DNA from: Streptomyces pyxinae
GTDB taxonomy: Bacteria; Actinomycetota; Actinomycetes; Streptomycetales; Streptomycetaceae
Direction: 5' to 3'
NCBI RefSeq assembly: GCF_024756275.1
Contig: NZ_JANUGQ010000024.1
Coordinates: 1 to 64,000 of the forward strand
Length of the DNA: 64,000 nucleotides
The notes beneath the pieces were generated by a model, which was given only the letters and a program-made list of their open reading frames with translations, did no database searches and was not told the origin of the DNA. A program made the translations under genes and the position numbers. Of the stretch, positions 52,547 through 63,418 are shown piece by piece; the first letter of the stretch is position 1; each line of letters opens with the position of its first letter.

Positions 52547-54703
52547 TCACGGGGTCTCTCCTTGGCGGTGCGCCACGGGGGCGGCCGGGGGCCGGCCTCC
52601 GGGCGGGGCGGCGGTGCGCTGCGGGGGCAGCACGCGGGGCGCGGACAGCGGCAGCAGCCGTCGCAGGGGGCGCGGCAGCCACCAGTTGAGCGGGCCGAGG
52701 AGCCGTATCAGGGTCGGCACCAGCACCATGCGGATCAGCGTGGCGTCCAGCAGCACCGCCACGGTCACCAGGAGGCCCATCTGCCGGAAGTCCTGACGAT
52801 GGGTCGTCAGGAGCCCGGCGAAGACGGTCGCCATGGTGAGCGCCGCGAGGGTGATCGGGCGGGCGGTCTCGCTGAGTCCCCGCACGATGGCCGTGCCGCA
52901 CTCGGCGCCCGCGCGGTGGTGGGCGGTGATGCGGTGGACGAGGAAGACCTCGTAGTCCAGGGAGAGTCCGAACACGATCGTCAGAGCGAGCACCGGGATG
53001 GCGGTGTTCACGGGTTCGCCCGTGCGGCCGGTGTACCAGGCGAGCACGCCGAAGGCCGCGGCCGTGGCGAGCCCGTTCATGAGCAGCGCCTTGACCGGGA
53101 TCAGCAGGCTGCGGAACGCCACCAGCATCAGCAGGAAGCAGGCGCCGGCGCAGACCGCGGCGACCTGCCGGAGGGCGGCGCGCAGCGCGATGTCGAAGTC
53201 GTTCAGCGTGGCGGTCTGGCCGGTGACGTACAGGGGCTGTCCCGGCGGGAGCGTTCGCGCCGCCACCGACCGGACCTCGCGCAGCAGTCGGACGGAGCCG
53301 GCGCTGTCCACCGGCACCCGGTCACCGATGAGCACCAGGGTCAGGTCGGTGCCGTTGTCCAGGGCGACGGCGGTGATGATCCGCGGATCGCCCTGGAGCC
53401 AGGTGACGAGGGCGTCGGTGTCCACCGCGCCCTCGTCGGCCGGGTGCGGCAGGGCCAGCAGCGTCGCGTTGGCCAGTCCGTCCCGCTCCAGCTGGTCGAG
53501 ACCGGCCCCGGCGGCGCTGTGCTCGATCGCCGTACGGTCCACGGTCAGGCCCAGCCGGAAGCCACCGATCGGGGCGATGGCGAGGGCCAGCACGACGAGG
53601 GTCGCGAGGAGGTACGGCCAGGGCCGGCGCACCAGGTGGCGCGCCCAGCGCTCCCAGCGGTCCGAGCCGGGCCGCCCTCGCCGGGCGTCCGGCCTGCCGC
53701 CCCGGATCAGCAGCCGGTCGAGCCGGGGCAGCAGGGCGGGCAGTGCGACGGCGGTCGTGGCGGTGGTCGTCACCGTGGTGAGGGCGGCGGCCAGCCCGAT
53801 CGTCCGGACCAGCGCCAGCGGCACGGTGCACAGGGCCGCCGCGGCGACCACCAACGCTCCCGCGCACCACAGCACCGCGCGTCCGGCGCTCGCCCGGGCG
53901 TGTGCGGCGGCCTCCCGGGGGTCCAGCCCCCGCGCGCGGAAGTCGCGGTACCGGAGCAGAAGCAGCAGGGCGTAGTCGAGACCGAGACCGAAGCCGACCG
54001 TCGTGGAGACCGTCAGCACCACACTGTCCACCGGCACCGCCAGGGCGAGGGCACTGAGCACTCCGGAGCTGAGCAGGACGCTCATGCCGGCCGCCGCCAC
54101 CACCACCAGGGCGCCCGCGACCGAGCGCAGCCCGAGCACCAGCAGCAGCACCGCGAGCGGGACGGTCACCAGCTCCAGGCGCCGCAGATCGCGCATGTCC
54201 GAGCGGTGCAGCTCGGCGAAGACCGGGGTGAGGCCGGTCATCGCGACCGAGACCCGGCCGCCCGAGGCCGCGGCCGCGGCGCGTTCGGCCGCGGCGCGCC
54301 AGCGGGGCAGAAGCCGCTGCCGGGCGTCGGTGTCGCCCTGGACGCCCACGAACGCGTAGGCGTGCCGCGGATCGATGCCGGGGGGCGCGGTGACCGGGAG
54401 CTCCTTCCCGACGCCGGGCTCGGCGGTCACCGCGGTCACCGCGGCGCCGACGGCCCCGAGATAGAGCGCGTCGCCGGAGCGCAGGGTCCGGGAGTCGAAG
54501 GCGAGGACCAGTTGCTCGGTGCCGAACTCGGGAAAGCCGCGCGCGATCAGCCCGGCCGCGTGAGCGGACGAAGTCCCCTCCGCCTCGGGGGCGATGCCTC
54601 GCAGCTGGCGGTGGCCGACGGCGATTGCCAGAGAGGCCGCCAGCACGAGGAGGGTCCACACCATCACCCAGGTCCTGCCCTTATGGGTCCGCAACCCGGC
54701 CAT
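52547..54703 (-). CDS. MmpL/RND-family lipid exporter
   Basis: A 718-residue membrane protein with two halves, each one N-terminal helix, an extracellular domain of about 130 residues and a block of five helices, the MmpL pattern. Typical texts are GFGLGLDYALLLLLRYRDF in the first half and VFGLSLDYEVFLVHRI in the second; the GLxxDY(A/E)xF motifs are likely proton-relay sites. MmpL proteins export lipids and polyketides in actinobacteria. ATG 54703 has AAGGAG 9 nt upstream. Lying first in the operon with KAS III, ACP and KAS II, it probably exports their product. Confidence 0.9.
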   Translation of the reverse strand: MAGLRTHKGRTWVMVWTLLVLAASLAIAVGHRQLRGIAPEAEGTSSAHAAGLIARGFPEFGTEQLVLAFDSRTLRSGDALYLGAVGAAVTAVTAEPGVGKELPVTAPPGIDPRHAYAFVGVQGDTDARQRLLPRWRAAAERAAAAASGGRVSVAMTGLTPVFAELHRSDMRDLRRLELVTVPLAVLLLVLGLRSVAGALVVVAAAGMSVLLSSGVLSALALAVPVDSVVLTVSTTVGFGLGLDYALLLLLRYRDFRARGLDPREAAAHARASAGRAVLWCAGALVVAAAALCTVPLALVRTIGLAAALTTVTTTATTAVALPALLPRLDRLLIRGGRPDARRGRPGSDRWERWARHLVRRPWPYLLATLVVLALAIAPIGGFRLGLTVDRTAIEHSAAGAGLDQLERDGLANATLLALPHPADEGAVDTDALVTWLQGDPRIITAVALDNGTDLTLVLIGDRVPVDSAGSVRLLREVRSVAARTLPPGQPLYVTGQTATLNDFDIALRAALRQVAAVCAGACFLLMLVAFRSLLIPVKALLMNGLATAAAFGVLAWYTGRTGEPVNTAIPVLALTIVFGLSLDYEVFLVHRITAHHRAGAECGTAIVRGLSETARPITLAALTMATVFAGLLTTHRQDFRQMGLLVTVAVLLDATLIRMVLVPTLIRLLGPLNWWLPRPLRRLLPLSAPRVLPPQRTAAPPGGRPPAAPVAHRQGETP

Positions 54704-54911
54704 GGCCTCGGTCTCCTTCGCGCGGTGAGTAATCAAATGCAATAGGTAATGAAATGCAGTGAATGATCAGCGTGCAGATGAAATGATCCTTTTAGTCCAC
54801 CCATCCCACAAAACCTCGCAAGAGCGCCACTCAATCGAAAAAGGGGCATACCTCTTTGATGTGCGACATAGTTGCACAGCAATCACTCCACAGGTGCGGA
54901 GGTAAGTGGGC
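54704..54911. promoter_or_regulatory. Divergent promoter region of the lipid cluster
   Basis: This AT-rich stretch separates the MmpL operon from the acyltransferase gene. It contains repeats of AAATGCA (about 54735 and 54752) and the small inverted repeat TGTGC-N9-GCACA (54860-54878). GGAGG at 54897-54901 precedes the acyltransferase start. No promoter hexamers can be fixed. Confidence 0.5.
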
Positions 54912-56537
<1,626 letters not shown>

Positions 56538-56547
56538 GGAGATCGTT

Positions 56548-57372
56548 TTGAGAAGTGTCGTCATCACAGGCGCCACCAGCGGCATCGGAAAGGCCGCCGC
56601 GCTCGGCCTGGCCGCGCACGGCTTCCAGGTCATCGGCACCGCCCGTACCACCGAGAAGGCCGATAAACTCACCGCGGCGGCGGCCGAGTCGGGCCACCGG
56701 GTCAGGGCCGTCCTGCTGGACGTCACCGATCCGGGCTCCTGCCAGGACGCCGTGGCGGAGATCGCCGAGCTGACCGGCGGTGGCCCGTGGGCCCTGGTGA
56801 ACAACGCCGGTCTCGCGGTCGGCGGGGCCTTCGAGGACGTCTCCGAGGCCGACGCCCGGGCCGTCCTGGAGACCAATCTGCTGGGCGTCGCCCGGATGAC
56901 CCGTCTGGTGCTGCCGTCCATGCGCCGCCGGGGCGAGGGCCGCATCGTGCAGATGAGCTCCGTCGCCGGGCTGATCGCCACCCCGCTCAACGGCTGGTAC
57001 AGCGCGGGCAAGTACGCGCTGGAGGCGCTGACCGATGTGCTGCGCCGGGAGATCGCCGCCAGCGGGATCCGGGTGTCGCTCATCGAGCCCGGGTTCATCG
57101 ACACCCCGATGCTCTCCGAGGGGATCGCGCGCCTCCCGGCGCACACCCGGTACGCGGAGGCGTACGAGGCCGCCGGCCGGCTCATCGCCCGGCGCCGCCC
57201 GCTCGGTCCCGACGCCGTCGCCCGCACGGTGCGCCGCGCCCTCACCGCCCCGAACCCGCGCCGCCGCTACTCGGTCGGCCACGAGGCGAGGATGGCCCGG
57301 CTCAGCCGGTTGCTCCCGCCCGCCACCGTGGACGTCACCATGCGTGCCTGCCTGCGGCTGAACCGGGTCTGA
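56548..57372 (+). CDS. Short-chain dehydrogenase/reductase
   Basis: A 274-residue classical SDR. The cofactor motif is TGATSGIG, followed by LVNNAG, the Ser in MSSVAG, and the catalytic YSAGK. The arginine after the second strand (TARTTEKAD) suggests NADPH. It could reduce a keto group formed by the adjacent condensing enzymes. The start is TTG 56548, with GAGGAG (56536-56541) 6 nt before it, overlapping the end of the acyltransferase gene, so the two are coupled. Confidence 0.9.
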   Translation: MRSVVITGATSGIGKAAALGLAAHGFQVIGTARTTEKADKLTAAAAESGHRVRAVLLDVTDPGSCQDAVAEIAELTGGGPWALVNNAGLAVGGAFEDVSEADARAVLETNLLGVARMTRLVLPSMRRRGEGRIVQMSSVAGLIATPLNGWYSAGKYALEALTDVLRREIAASGIRVSLIEPGFIDTPMLSEGIARLPAHTRYAEAYEAAGRLIARRRPLGPDAVARTVRRALTAPNPRRRYSVGHEARMARLSRLLPPATVDVTMRACLRLNRV

Positions 57373-57641
57373 GCCGCCCGGTCTCCTCGACCGCTCCCCG
57401 GCGGGTGCCCCACGGCGCGCGGCGGGGACGGTCGTCGAGCTCCCCCGGGGCGTGTGGGCCCGTCCGGCCGGCGGCGCGAATTCCGGTGGCGGGCCGCGCT
57501 GTTCGTTCCCGGACCCGGTCGCGGCCTGGCACGATGGCCCCGGGGTGCCGGGCCCGTACCGGCCGGGGTGCGGCGGTGGCGACGTCCGCGGCACACCGGT
57601 GGCGGTGGTGTCCGCGGCGGGCCCGGCGGCCGGAGGTGAGC

Positions 57642-59462
57642 ATGGGCGGGGGACCGACGAGCGGCGGACGCGCGCGCCGGGCCCCGACGCCCCGGCTGCT
57701 CATCGGCCTGGGTACGGCGGCGCTGCTCGCCGGGGCCTGCGGCTCCTGGGGGTATGCCCGGTCCGGCGCCGGTCCCGGGGACCTGGTGCGCGATCTCTCG
57801 GTGGGCTGGACGTACGCCGCCGCGGGGCTGGTGGCCCGGTACCGCCGCCCGGCCAACCGGACCGGCGACCTGCTGCTGGCGGAGGGCATCAGCTGGTTCC
57901 TGGGCAACCTCCAGGGCTTCCCGGTGCCCTGGCTGTTCGCCGTCGGCGCCTGGGGCGAGGCACTGAACATGGCCGTCCTCGCCCATCTGCTGCTGGTCTT
58001 CCCGGACGGCCGGGCCGGTACGGCCGGCGAACGGCGGCTGATGGTGGCCGGGTACGCCCTCGTCGCGGCCGGCGGTTTCGCGCGGGTGCTGCTGTACGAC
58101 CCGGCGGCGGACCGTGCCACCAGCTATCTGGCCTGCCCGGAGTGCGGCCCCAACCCTCTGTTGCTGCGGCGGGATCCGGCGCTCTTCGACGCGCTGGACC
58201 TGGCCTACCGGTGGGCGGGGGTGGTGCTCACGGCGCTGGTCCTGGTGACGATGGTGCGGCGCTGGCGGCGGGCCTCCCCGGCCCGGCGCCGGGTACTGCT
58301 GCCCGCCTGGGTCGCGGTGGGGATCGCGCTGGCCTTCGTCGGCTGGGAGGTGCTCTATCTGCTGGCCCCCGAGTCCCCCGGCGCGGCCGGCGACCTGCTC
58401 ACCGCGGCCTCGGACCTGAGCCAGCTGGCGGTGCCGGCGGCCTTTCTCACCGGGCTGCTGCGAATGCGGCTGCGGCGGGCCTCGGTGGGTGATCTGCTCG
58501 TGGCGGCGGGGAGCGAACCGACCCCGCACCGGCTCCAGGAGGTGCTGCGTCAGGTGCTGGGCGATCCGTCCCTGCGGCTGGGACTGCCGGCCGGCGACGG
58601 CTCGGTCACCGACCCGGAGGGCCGGCCGCTCACCGGGGGCGCCCGCGCGGTGACCCGGGTGGACGCCGGACCGGGCACCGGGGCGGTGCTGGAGCACGAC
58701 AGCGCCGTCGGTGAGGACCCGGCGCTGCTGGCGGCGGCCGGCGCGGCGGTACGGTTCTGGCTGAGCGACCACCGGCTGCGGGCCGAACTCGCCGGCCAGG
58801 CCCGCCGGACGGTCCCCCGCCGGCTGCTCCAGGCCGCGTACGAGGAGCGGCGGCGGCTCGAACGGGACCTGCACGACGGGGCGCAGACCCGGCTGCTCTA
58901 CACGCTGATGACCCTGCGCCGGCTCGGCACCCGGCTGCCCGGAGCGGACGATCCGGAGCTGCGGCGCACGGTGGCGGAGGCGGAGGACAGCCTGCGGCAC
59001 GCGCTGGAGGAGTTGCGTGACCTGGCCCGGGGCATTCATCCGGCGGTGCTGACCCGGGCGGGACTGGAACCGGCGCTGGCCTCGCTCGCGGAACGGTCGC
59101 CGGTGCCGGTCCAGGTGGACGCCGAGCCCGGCCGGCATCCGCAACTCATCGAGACGACCGCGTACTTCGTGGTCAGCGAGGCGCTGGCCAACGCGGTGCG
59201 GCACGCCGCCGCGCGCCGGGTGGCCGTGCGGGTGCGGCACGGCGGCCGGCTGCTGGTCGTGGAGGTCGAGGACGACGGCGTCGGCGGTGCCCCCGCCCCG
59301 CCGGGACCCGGCGAGCCGGCGGAGCCCGGGGACTCCGGGGCCGCTCCCGGCACCGGGCTGCGCGGGCTGGCCGACCGGGTGGCGGCGGTGGGCGGCACCC
59401 TGCGGGTGGACAGCCCGCCGGGCGCGGGCACCCGGATACGGGCGGAGCTGCCGTGCGAGTGA
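57642..59462 (+). CDS. Membrane sensor histidine kinase (NarL-system type)
   Basis: A 606-residue HisKA_3-type kinase. About six to eight hydrophobic helices in residues 15-280 form the sensor part. A short GAF-like stretch follows, then the dimerisation box LERDLHDGAQTRLLYTL with phospho-acceptor His411, the N box SEALANAVRHAA and the G box GTGLRGLADRV. It has no large extracellular domain, so it probably senses something in the membrane. ATG 57642 has GGAGG 5 nt upstream. The response regulator gene overlaps its end by 10 nt. Confidence 0.9.
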   Translation: MGGGPTSGGRARRAPTPRLLIGLGTAALLAGACGSWGYARSGAGPGDLVRDLSVGWTYAAAGLVARYRRPANRTGDLLLAEGISWFLGNLQGFPVPWLFAVGAWGEALNMAVLAHLLLVFPDGRAGTAGERRLMVAGYALVAAGGFARVLLYDPAADRATSYLACPECGPNPLLLRRDPALFDALDLAYRWAGVVLTALVLVTMVRRWRRASPARRRVLLPAWVAVGIALAFVGWEVLYLLAPESPGAAGDLLTAASDLSQLAVPAAFLTGLLRMRLRRASVGDLLVAAGSEPTPHRLQEVLRQVLGDPSLRLGLPAGDGSVTDPEGRPLTGGARAVTRVDAGPGTGAVLEHDSAVGEDPALLAAAGAAVRFWLSDHRLRAELAGQARRTVPRRLLQAAYEERRRLERDLHDGAQTRLLYTLMTLRRLGTRLPGADDPELRRTVAEAEDSLRHALEELRDLARGIHPAVLTRAGLEPALASLAERSPVPVQVDAEPGRHPQLIETTAYFVVSEALANAVRHAAARRVAVRVRHGGRLLVVEVEDDGVGGAPAPPGPGEPAEPGDSGAAPGTGLRGLADRVAAVGGTLRVDSPPGAGTRIRAELPCE

Positions 59463-60097
59463 TCGTGGCGGAGGACTCCGCGCTGCTCCGGCAGGGTGTG
59501 GTGCGGCTGCTCCGGGACGGCGGGGTGGACGTGGTGGCCGAGACGGCGGACGCCGACGGACTGCCGGAGCTGGTGGCGGCGGAGCGGCCGGACGTGGTGC
59601 TGCTGGACATCCGGATGCCGCCCACCCACACCGACGAGGGGGTGCGCGCGGCCGGGGCGATCCGGGCCCGGTGCCCCGGCACCGGGGTGCTGTTGCTGTC
59701 GCAGTACGTGGAGACGAGCGCGGCGGTCGGGGTGATGGCGCGTGACCCGCGCGGCTTCGGCTATCTGCTCAAGGACCGGGTCGCGGACGCCGAGGAGCTG
59801 ATCGACGCGCTGAAACGGGTCGCCGCCGGGGAGTCCGCCGTGGACCCGGAGATCGTCGCCCGGCTGCTGGCCCGGCGGCGCGCCGATGACACCCTGGGCC
59901 GCCTCACCCCGCGTGAGCACCAGGTGCTGGCGCTGATGGCCGAGGGCCGGTCCAATGAGGCGATCACCCGGCGACTGCGGATCAGCGGCAAGACCCTGGA
60001 GACCCATATCCGCAGTGTCTTCGGCAAGTTGGAGCTGGAGCCCGATCTGGCCGACCACCGCAGGGTGCTGGCGGTGCTCACCTATCTCCGCGGCTGA
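59453..60097 (+). CDS. LuxR/NarL-family response regulator
   Basis: A 214-residue regulator. The receiver has the acidic pair AEDSALLR, phosphoacceptor Asp52 in LLDIRMPP and Lys in YLLKDRV. The output domain is a LuxR HTH (LTPREHQVLALMAEGRSNEAITRRLRISGKTLETHI, quoted in part). It is partner of the overlapping histidine kinase. GTG 59453 is the start. The targets are unknown; the lipid cluster to the left is a candidate by position only. Confidence 0.92.
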   Translation: MRVIVAEDSALLRQGVVRLLRDGGVDVVAETADADGLPELVAAERPDVVLLDIRMPPTHTDEGVRAAGAIRARCPGTGVLLLSQYVETSAAVGVMARDPRGFGYLLKDRVADAEELIDALKRVAAGESAVDPEIVARLLARRRADDTLGRLTPREHQVLALMAEGRSNEAITRRLRISGKTLETHIRSVFGKLELEPDLADHRRVLAVLTYLRG

Positions 60098-60439
60098 ACC
60101 CCGCCGGGCGCCCGGCCACCGACGGCCCTACGCGCCGGGGCCCGGGCCGGCCGGTCCCGTGCCTCCCCGGGCACCTCGGGGCGGCAGGCGTCCAAGGCGC
60201 CGGGCCCGCCCCCGTACCGCCTCGGGGCCGTACGCGTCCGGGGCCGCCGGACCGGCCCCGCGTCCCCTCCGGACGCTCGGGTCCGGCCCCGTACCGTCTC
60301 GGGCGCCTCAGGGCTGGCCCCGATGTGGGTAGGGCCGCCGCTCCCTACCGTCTGAAGGACCGGCAGCGGCGGACGGGGGGCCGCTGCCGGGGGCGATCAG
60401 CCATCCCACTCCTCCGGCAGGGGACTCAAGGAGTTCGGC
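60098..60439. other. GC-rich intergenic region before the secreted protein gene
   Basis: No gene is supported. CCGTACCGCCTCGGGGCC-like units recur loosely at 60180-60300. The inverted repeat GGTAGGG-N8-CCCTACC (60328-60349) is the only clear structure and lies about 90 nt before the next start, where it could be an operator or 5' leader hairpin. Confidence 0.5.
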
Positions 60440-60844
60440 ATGCGATTCAATCGACTCGACCGACTCGGACGGCCGATCAGTGTGCTGGGTGCCACGGCGG
60501 CGCTCGGTGCGGTGCTGATGCTGGGCGCGCAGCCCGCGGCGGCCGACGGCAGTGTCAGGAACCCGGGCGGAGAGGCCGGGGTCGACTTCGCGTCCTACGG
60601 TGAGATCTTCACCGTGCACGACTACAAGGCCAACGGTGTGGCGACCGTCGGCCAGATCGACATCAAGTCGGGCGGCAACTGGTTGGCCTACGACGACGTG
60701 ATCAACACCAAGGGTTACGACGGCCCGCCGGTCAAGGTCAACTACTCGATCGGCGAGGGCACTCAGGTCCGCTACCGGGCCTGCCAGTACAGCGGCTCCG
60801 CCGGCGCGTACGACTGCAGCGGCTGGCACTACGACAAGGCGTGA
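60440..60844 (+). CDS. Small secreted protein of unknown function
   Basis: A 134-residue exported protein: signal peptide VLGATAALGAVLMLGAQPAAADG with cleavage near Ala33, then about 100 residues of beta-rich sequence (ASYGEIFTVHDYKANGVATVG, IGEGTQVRYRACQYSGSAG) with two cysteines likely to form one disulphide (CQYSGSAGAYDCSGW). It resembles short Streptomyces secreted proteins, but I cannot name a family. ATG 60440 has AAGGAG 6 nt upstream. Confidence 0.85.
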   Translation: MRFNRLDRLGRPISVLGATAALGAVLMLGAQPAAADGSVRNPGGEAGVDFASYGEIFTVHDYKANGVATVGQIDIKSGGNWLAYDDVINTKGYDGPPVKVNYSIGEGTQVRYRACQYSGSAGAYDCSGWHYDKA

Positions 60845-61050
60845 CCCGGCCACCCGTGCCCCCCGCCCCGCGACCGGCCCAGGTGCCCGCGCGGGGCGGG
60901 CGTTCCGCGTGGCCGCGGCGGCCGGCACCCCGGTGTGTTCCGGGGCGTGGCGCCGGGCCGGGGGTGTCGCCGTCGTCCCGTACGGCGAACCGATCGGCCC
61001 GTACGCTGCTCGGTCCGCGCCGCAGTGGCAGCCGGCGGAGGACGGCGGCG

Positions 61051-61167
61051 CGTCGTCCAGCAGGCCGTTCCGCGCGGTCAGACAGGCGAGCCGGGACCGG
61101 CTGTTGCTGCCGAGGGCGTCGGAGGCCCGTTCGAGGTGGGTCGCCACCGTGCGGGCAGGAAGCAGCG
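61051..61167 (-). pseudogene. LuxR-type HTH C-terminal fragment
   Basis: On the minus strand the frame reads ARTVATHLERASDALGSN and continues SRSRLACLTARNGLLDD, close to the recognition helix and end of LuxR-type regulators (compare RTVATHLxRASDALGVxSRxxL). No upstream receiver, ATPase or sensor domain can be read in any frame. It is about 38 residues of a lost gene. Confidence 0.5.
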
Positions 61168-61289
61168 GGCCGAATCGAAGCGATGACCACGGGAATCACC
61201 CGGCGCATCGGCCAGGGGGAAATCGCCGCCACCAAGGCCATGACGCCGAAGTCCTCCGACTTCGAGTACCAGTGTGGCGGGAGCGTCAG

Positions 61290-61487
61290 ATGGAACGAGG
61301 TCACCTCGAAGCCGCGCGCGCCGTATGGAACGAGGTCTTGGATGACTACCCGCACGTCCAGTCCGGGCGGCCCCACAAGCGCATCCGGGCCATCGCCCCG
61401 CCGACCCGTCCACGTATGGAAGACCCGCACGCCGCCGCCTTGTTCGAGCGGGTGCGGGCCGTCGCTCCTGCGCCACCCCGCGCCTGA
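61290..61487 (+). pseudogene. C-terminal fragment of a TPR-type HTH regulator
   Basis: The frame from 61290 to the TGA at 61487 gives MERGHLEAARAVWNEVLDDY and continues PHVQSGRPHKRIRAI. This resembles the C-terminal end of Streptomyces XRE-type regulators with TPR sensor domains (compare AxxxWNxFLDDYPxVxSGR). The HTH and the rest of the TPR part are missing upstream. Confidence 0.45.
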
Positions 61488-61686
61488 CCTCACTCGCCGG
61501 GAACCGCTCATCAGACGGGCCATCAGCGCACCCTGCGGTGGTTCACCGAGCCGCCCCGGTGAGGGTTTTCCTACGCGCCGTCCACCGGTGCCGGCTCACC
61601 GGCTTGTCCGTACCGGGCCCGGCCGGTGTGTGACACGGCCGGCCAGGTCCGGTGCGGGGGGCACGGTCAGTCCACCGGGTGCCGGT

Positions 61687-62607
61687 TCACAGCGCGATCA
61701 CGATTTTGCCGTGCGCGTGCCTCTCGGCCTGCGTGGTCACGGCTTCGCGAATCCGCTCGACCGGGAAGGTCGCTGCGATCGGCACCGTGATCTCGCCCGC
61801 ATGGATCGCGTCGGCGATCCGTTCCAGGGCGCCCGGGTCCGCGTCGAGGGCGCCCATCTTGCGCACACCGGGCGGCGGGGCGGGGCCGTCGGCCACGACG
61901 GTGACGCGTTCGGGTGCCACGCCGAGTTCGAGAGCGGTCTCGGCCGCCTCCCTGCCGAACAGGTCGGTCGCGGCGGTGATCCCCTCGGGCGCCAGAGCCC
62001 GCACCCGGTCGGCCAGGCCGGGGCCGTAGGCCACGGGTTCGGCACCGAGCTCGCGCAGGAATCCGAACGTGCCCTCGGAGGCGGTGCCGAGCACCCGGGC
62101 GCCGGCAAGCTTCGCCAGCTGCACGGCGAAGATGCCCACGCCGCCCGCCGCTCCACCGATCAGGACGGTGTCCCCGGCGCGGAGCCCGAGCGCGGCGAGC
62201 GCGGCGGAGGCCGTCAGGCCGGACACCGGAAGCGTGCCCGCCACCTCGTCACCGATGCCCGCCGGGGTGGGCCACAGCGTTGCCGCGGGTGTCTTGACCA
62301 GCACGAAATCGGCGACGGACCGGCCGATGGCGGCCCCGTACACCCGGTCGCCGGCCGCGAATCCGGTGGCTTCGGCGCCCACCTCGTCCACCACTCCCGC
62401 GAAGTCGCTGCCGAACCCGGCCGGCAGGGTGATGCCGAACCGCGCTGCCATGTCGGGCTGTGTGGTGATCTGCCAATCCATCGGATTCAGCCCGGCCGCG
62501 GTGACCCGGACGCGCACCTCGTCCGGTGCGGCGTGCGGCTCGGGTATCTCCTGCAGCTCGAGTACTTCGGGACCGCCAAATCGCCGGTACAGGACAGCTT
62601 TGCTCAT
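61687..62607 (-). CDS. NADPH-dependent quinone oxidoreductase-like MDR protein
   Basis: A 306-residue medium-chain reductase of the zeta-crystallin/quinone oxidoreductase type without zinc ligands. MSKAVLYRRFGGPEVLELQEIPEPHA is the N-terminus (quoted in part), the N-terminal GroES-like domain contains GSDFAGVVDEVGAEATGF, and the NADPH motif is GGAAGGVGIFAVQLAKLAGARVLGT (quoted in part). It probably reduces quinones or enals in the cytoplasm. ATG 62607 has GAGAGG upstream. It is divergent from a TetR gene with paired operators between. Confidence 0.9.
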   Translation of the reverse strand: MSKAVLYRRFGGPEVLELQEIPEPHAAPDEVRVRVTAAGLNPMDWQITTQPDMAARFGITLPAGFGSDFAGVVDEVGAEATGFAAGDRVYGAAIGRSVADFVLVKTPAATLWPTPAGIGDEVAGTLPVSGLTASAALAALGLRAGDTVLIGGAAGGVGIFAVQLAKLAGARVLGTASEGTFGFLRELGAEPVAYGPGLADRVRALAPEGITAATDLFGREAAETALELGVAPERVTVVADGPAPPPGVRKMGALDADPGALERIADAIHAGEITVPIAATFPVERIREAVTTQAERHAHGKIVIAL

Positions 62608-62624
62608 CGGTGACCTCTCTTGGC

Positions 62625-62680
62625 CAGTGATGGGACTTGGTCTCATCGACCCTACATCAGTGATGGGACCACGTCCCGTA
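62625..62680. promoter_or_regulatory. Two TetR operator candidates
   Basis: The 12-mer CAGTGATGGGAC occurs at 62625-62636 and again at 62658-62669, 33 nt (three turns) apart. Each starts an imperfect inverted repeat: GATGGGAC-TTG-GTCTCATC (62629-62647) and GATGGGAC-CAC-GTCCCGTA (62662-62680). The second ends 11 nt before the TetR start. Confidence 0.78.
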
Positions 62681-62690
62681 CACTGCTCCC

Positions 62691-63263
62691 ATGGCTCGCT
62701 GGCAACCCGACGCACCACGACGACTCGCCGCCTCCGCCCTCGATCTCTTCGAGGAGAACGGCTACGAGAACACGACCGTGATCGAGATCGCGGAGCGCGC
62801 GGGGCTCACCAAGAGCACGTTCTTCCGGCACTTTCCGGACAAACGCGAGGTGCTCTTCGGCGGAGGCACGGTGGCCGGTCTGCTCACCGAAGGGATCGCC
62901 TCGGCGCCGCCGGCGGCCGGGCCGCTCGACGCGGTGGCGGACGCCCTCGACGCGCTCGGCCGGACGTTCTTCACCGCCGACCGCCGCGCGTTCAGCCGCC
63001 GGCGCCAGGCCGTGCTGAACGCCCATACGGAGCTGCGTGAACGCGAAGCCCTGAAAAGGATCGACCTCACCGCCTCGATGATCGAGGCCCTCGACCGCCG
63101 CGGAGTCCCGAGCCTGAGCGCGCGGGTGGCCGCGCAGCTGGGCACGCTCGTCTGGGAGCTCGCCTTCGATCGGTGGATCGACATCGACAACAGCGAGGAC
63201 TTCGGCCCGCTGGCACGGCAGGCGCTCGCTGAAGTACGCGCGACCGGAGCCGCGCGCCAGTGA
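62691..63263 (+). CDS. TetR-family transcriptional regulator
   Basis: A 190-residue repressor. Its N-terminal HTH reads ALDLFEENGYENTTVIEIAERAGLTKSTFFRHFPDKREVLF (quoted in part), the standard TetR form, and the C-terminal helical ligand domain has normal length. Divergence from the quinone reductase gene and the two repeats between suggest it represses both in response to an electrophile or quinone. ATG 62691 has no strong ribosome site; the mRNA may be nearly leaderless. Confidence 0.9.
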   Translation: MARWQPDAPRRLAASALDLFEENGYENTTVIEIAERAGLTKSTFFRHFPDKREVLFGGGTVAGLLTEGIASAPPAAGPLDAVADALDALGRTFFTADRRAFSRRRQAVLNAHTELREREALKRIDLTASMIEALDRRGVPSLSARVAAQLGTLVWELAFDRWIDIDNSEDFGPLARQALAEVRATGAARQ

Positions 63264-63418
63264 CCCGGCAGGACGGCCCGCCCGGCGGCGGCCGCCGGGA
63301 ATGTCCGGGGCAGGTCCCTGGTTGACCGGGTAGCGGAGGCTGTCTCCGCATACCTGAGTCACCCGGGCCCGGCCGTCGCGCCGGGCCCGCCGGAAACCGT
63401 CTGGGAGAAGTCACCGTC

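Larger units (their letters stand above)
60845..61686. other. Second decay zone with regulator fragments
   Basis: There is no intact gene in 842 nt. Two protein fragments on opposite strands (61051-61167 and 61290-61487) look like C-terminal ends of regulators and are listed separately. The sequence from 61495 to 61686 is featureless. Confidence 0.6.

Noticed and set aside
61175..61370. A minus-strand coding fragment with text such as VPYGARGFEVTSFHLTLPPH
   Set aside because: It overlaps the better supported plus-strand regulator fragment and matches no family I know.
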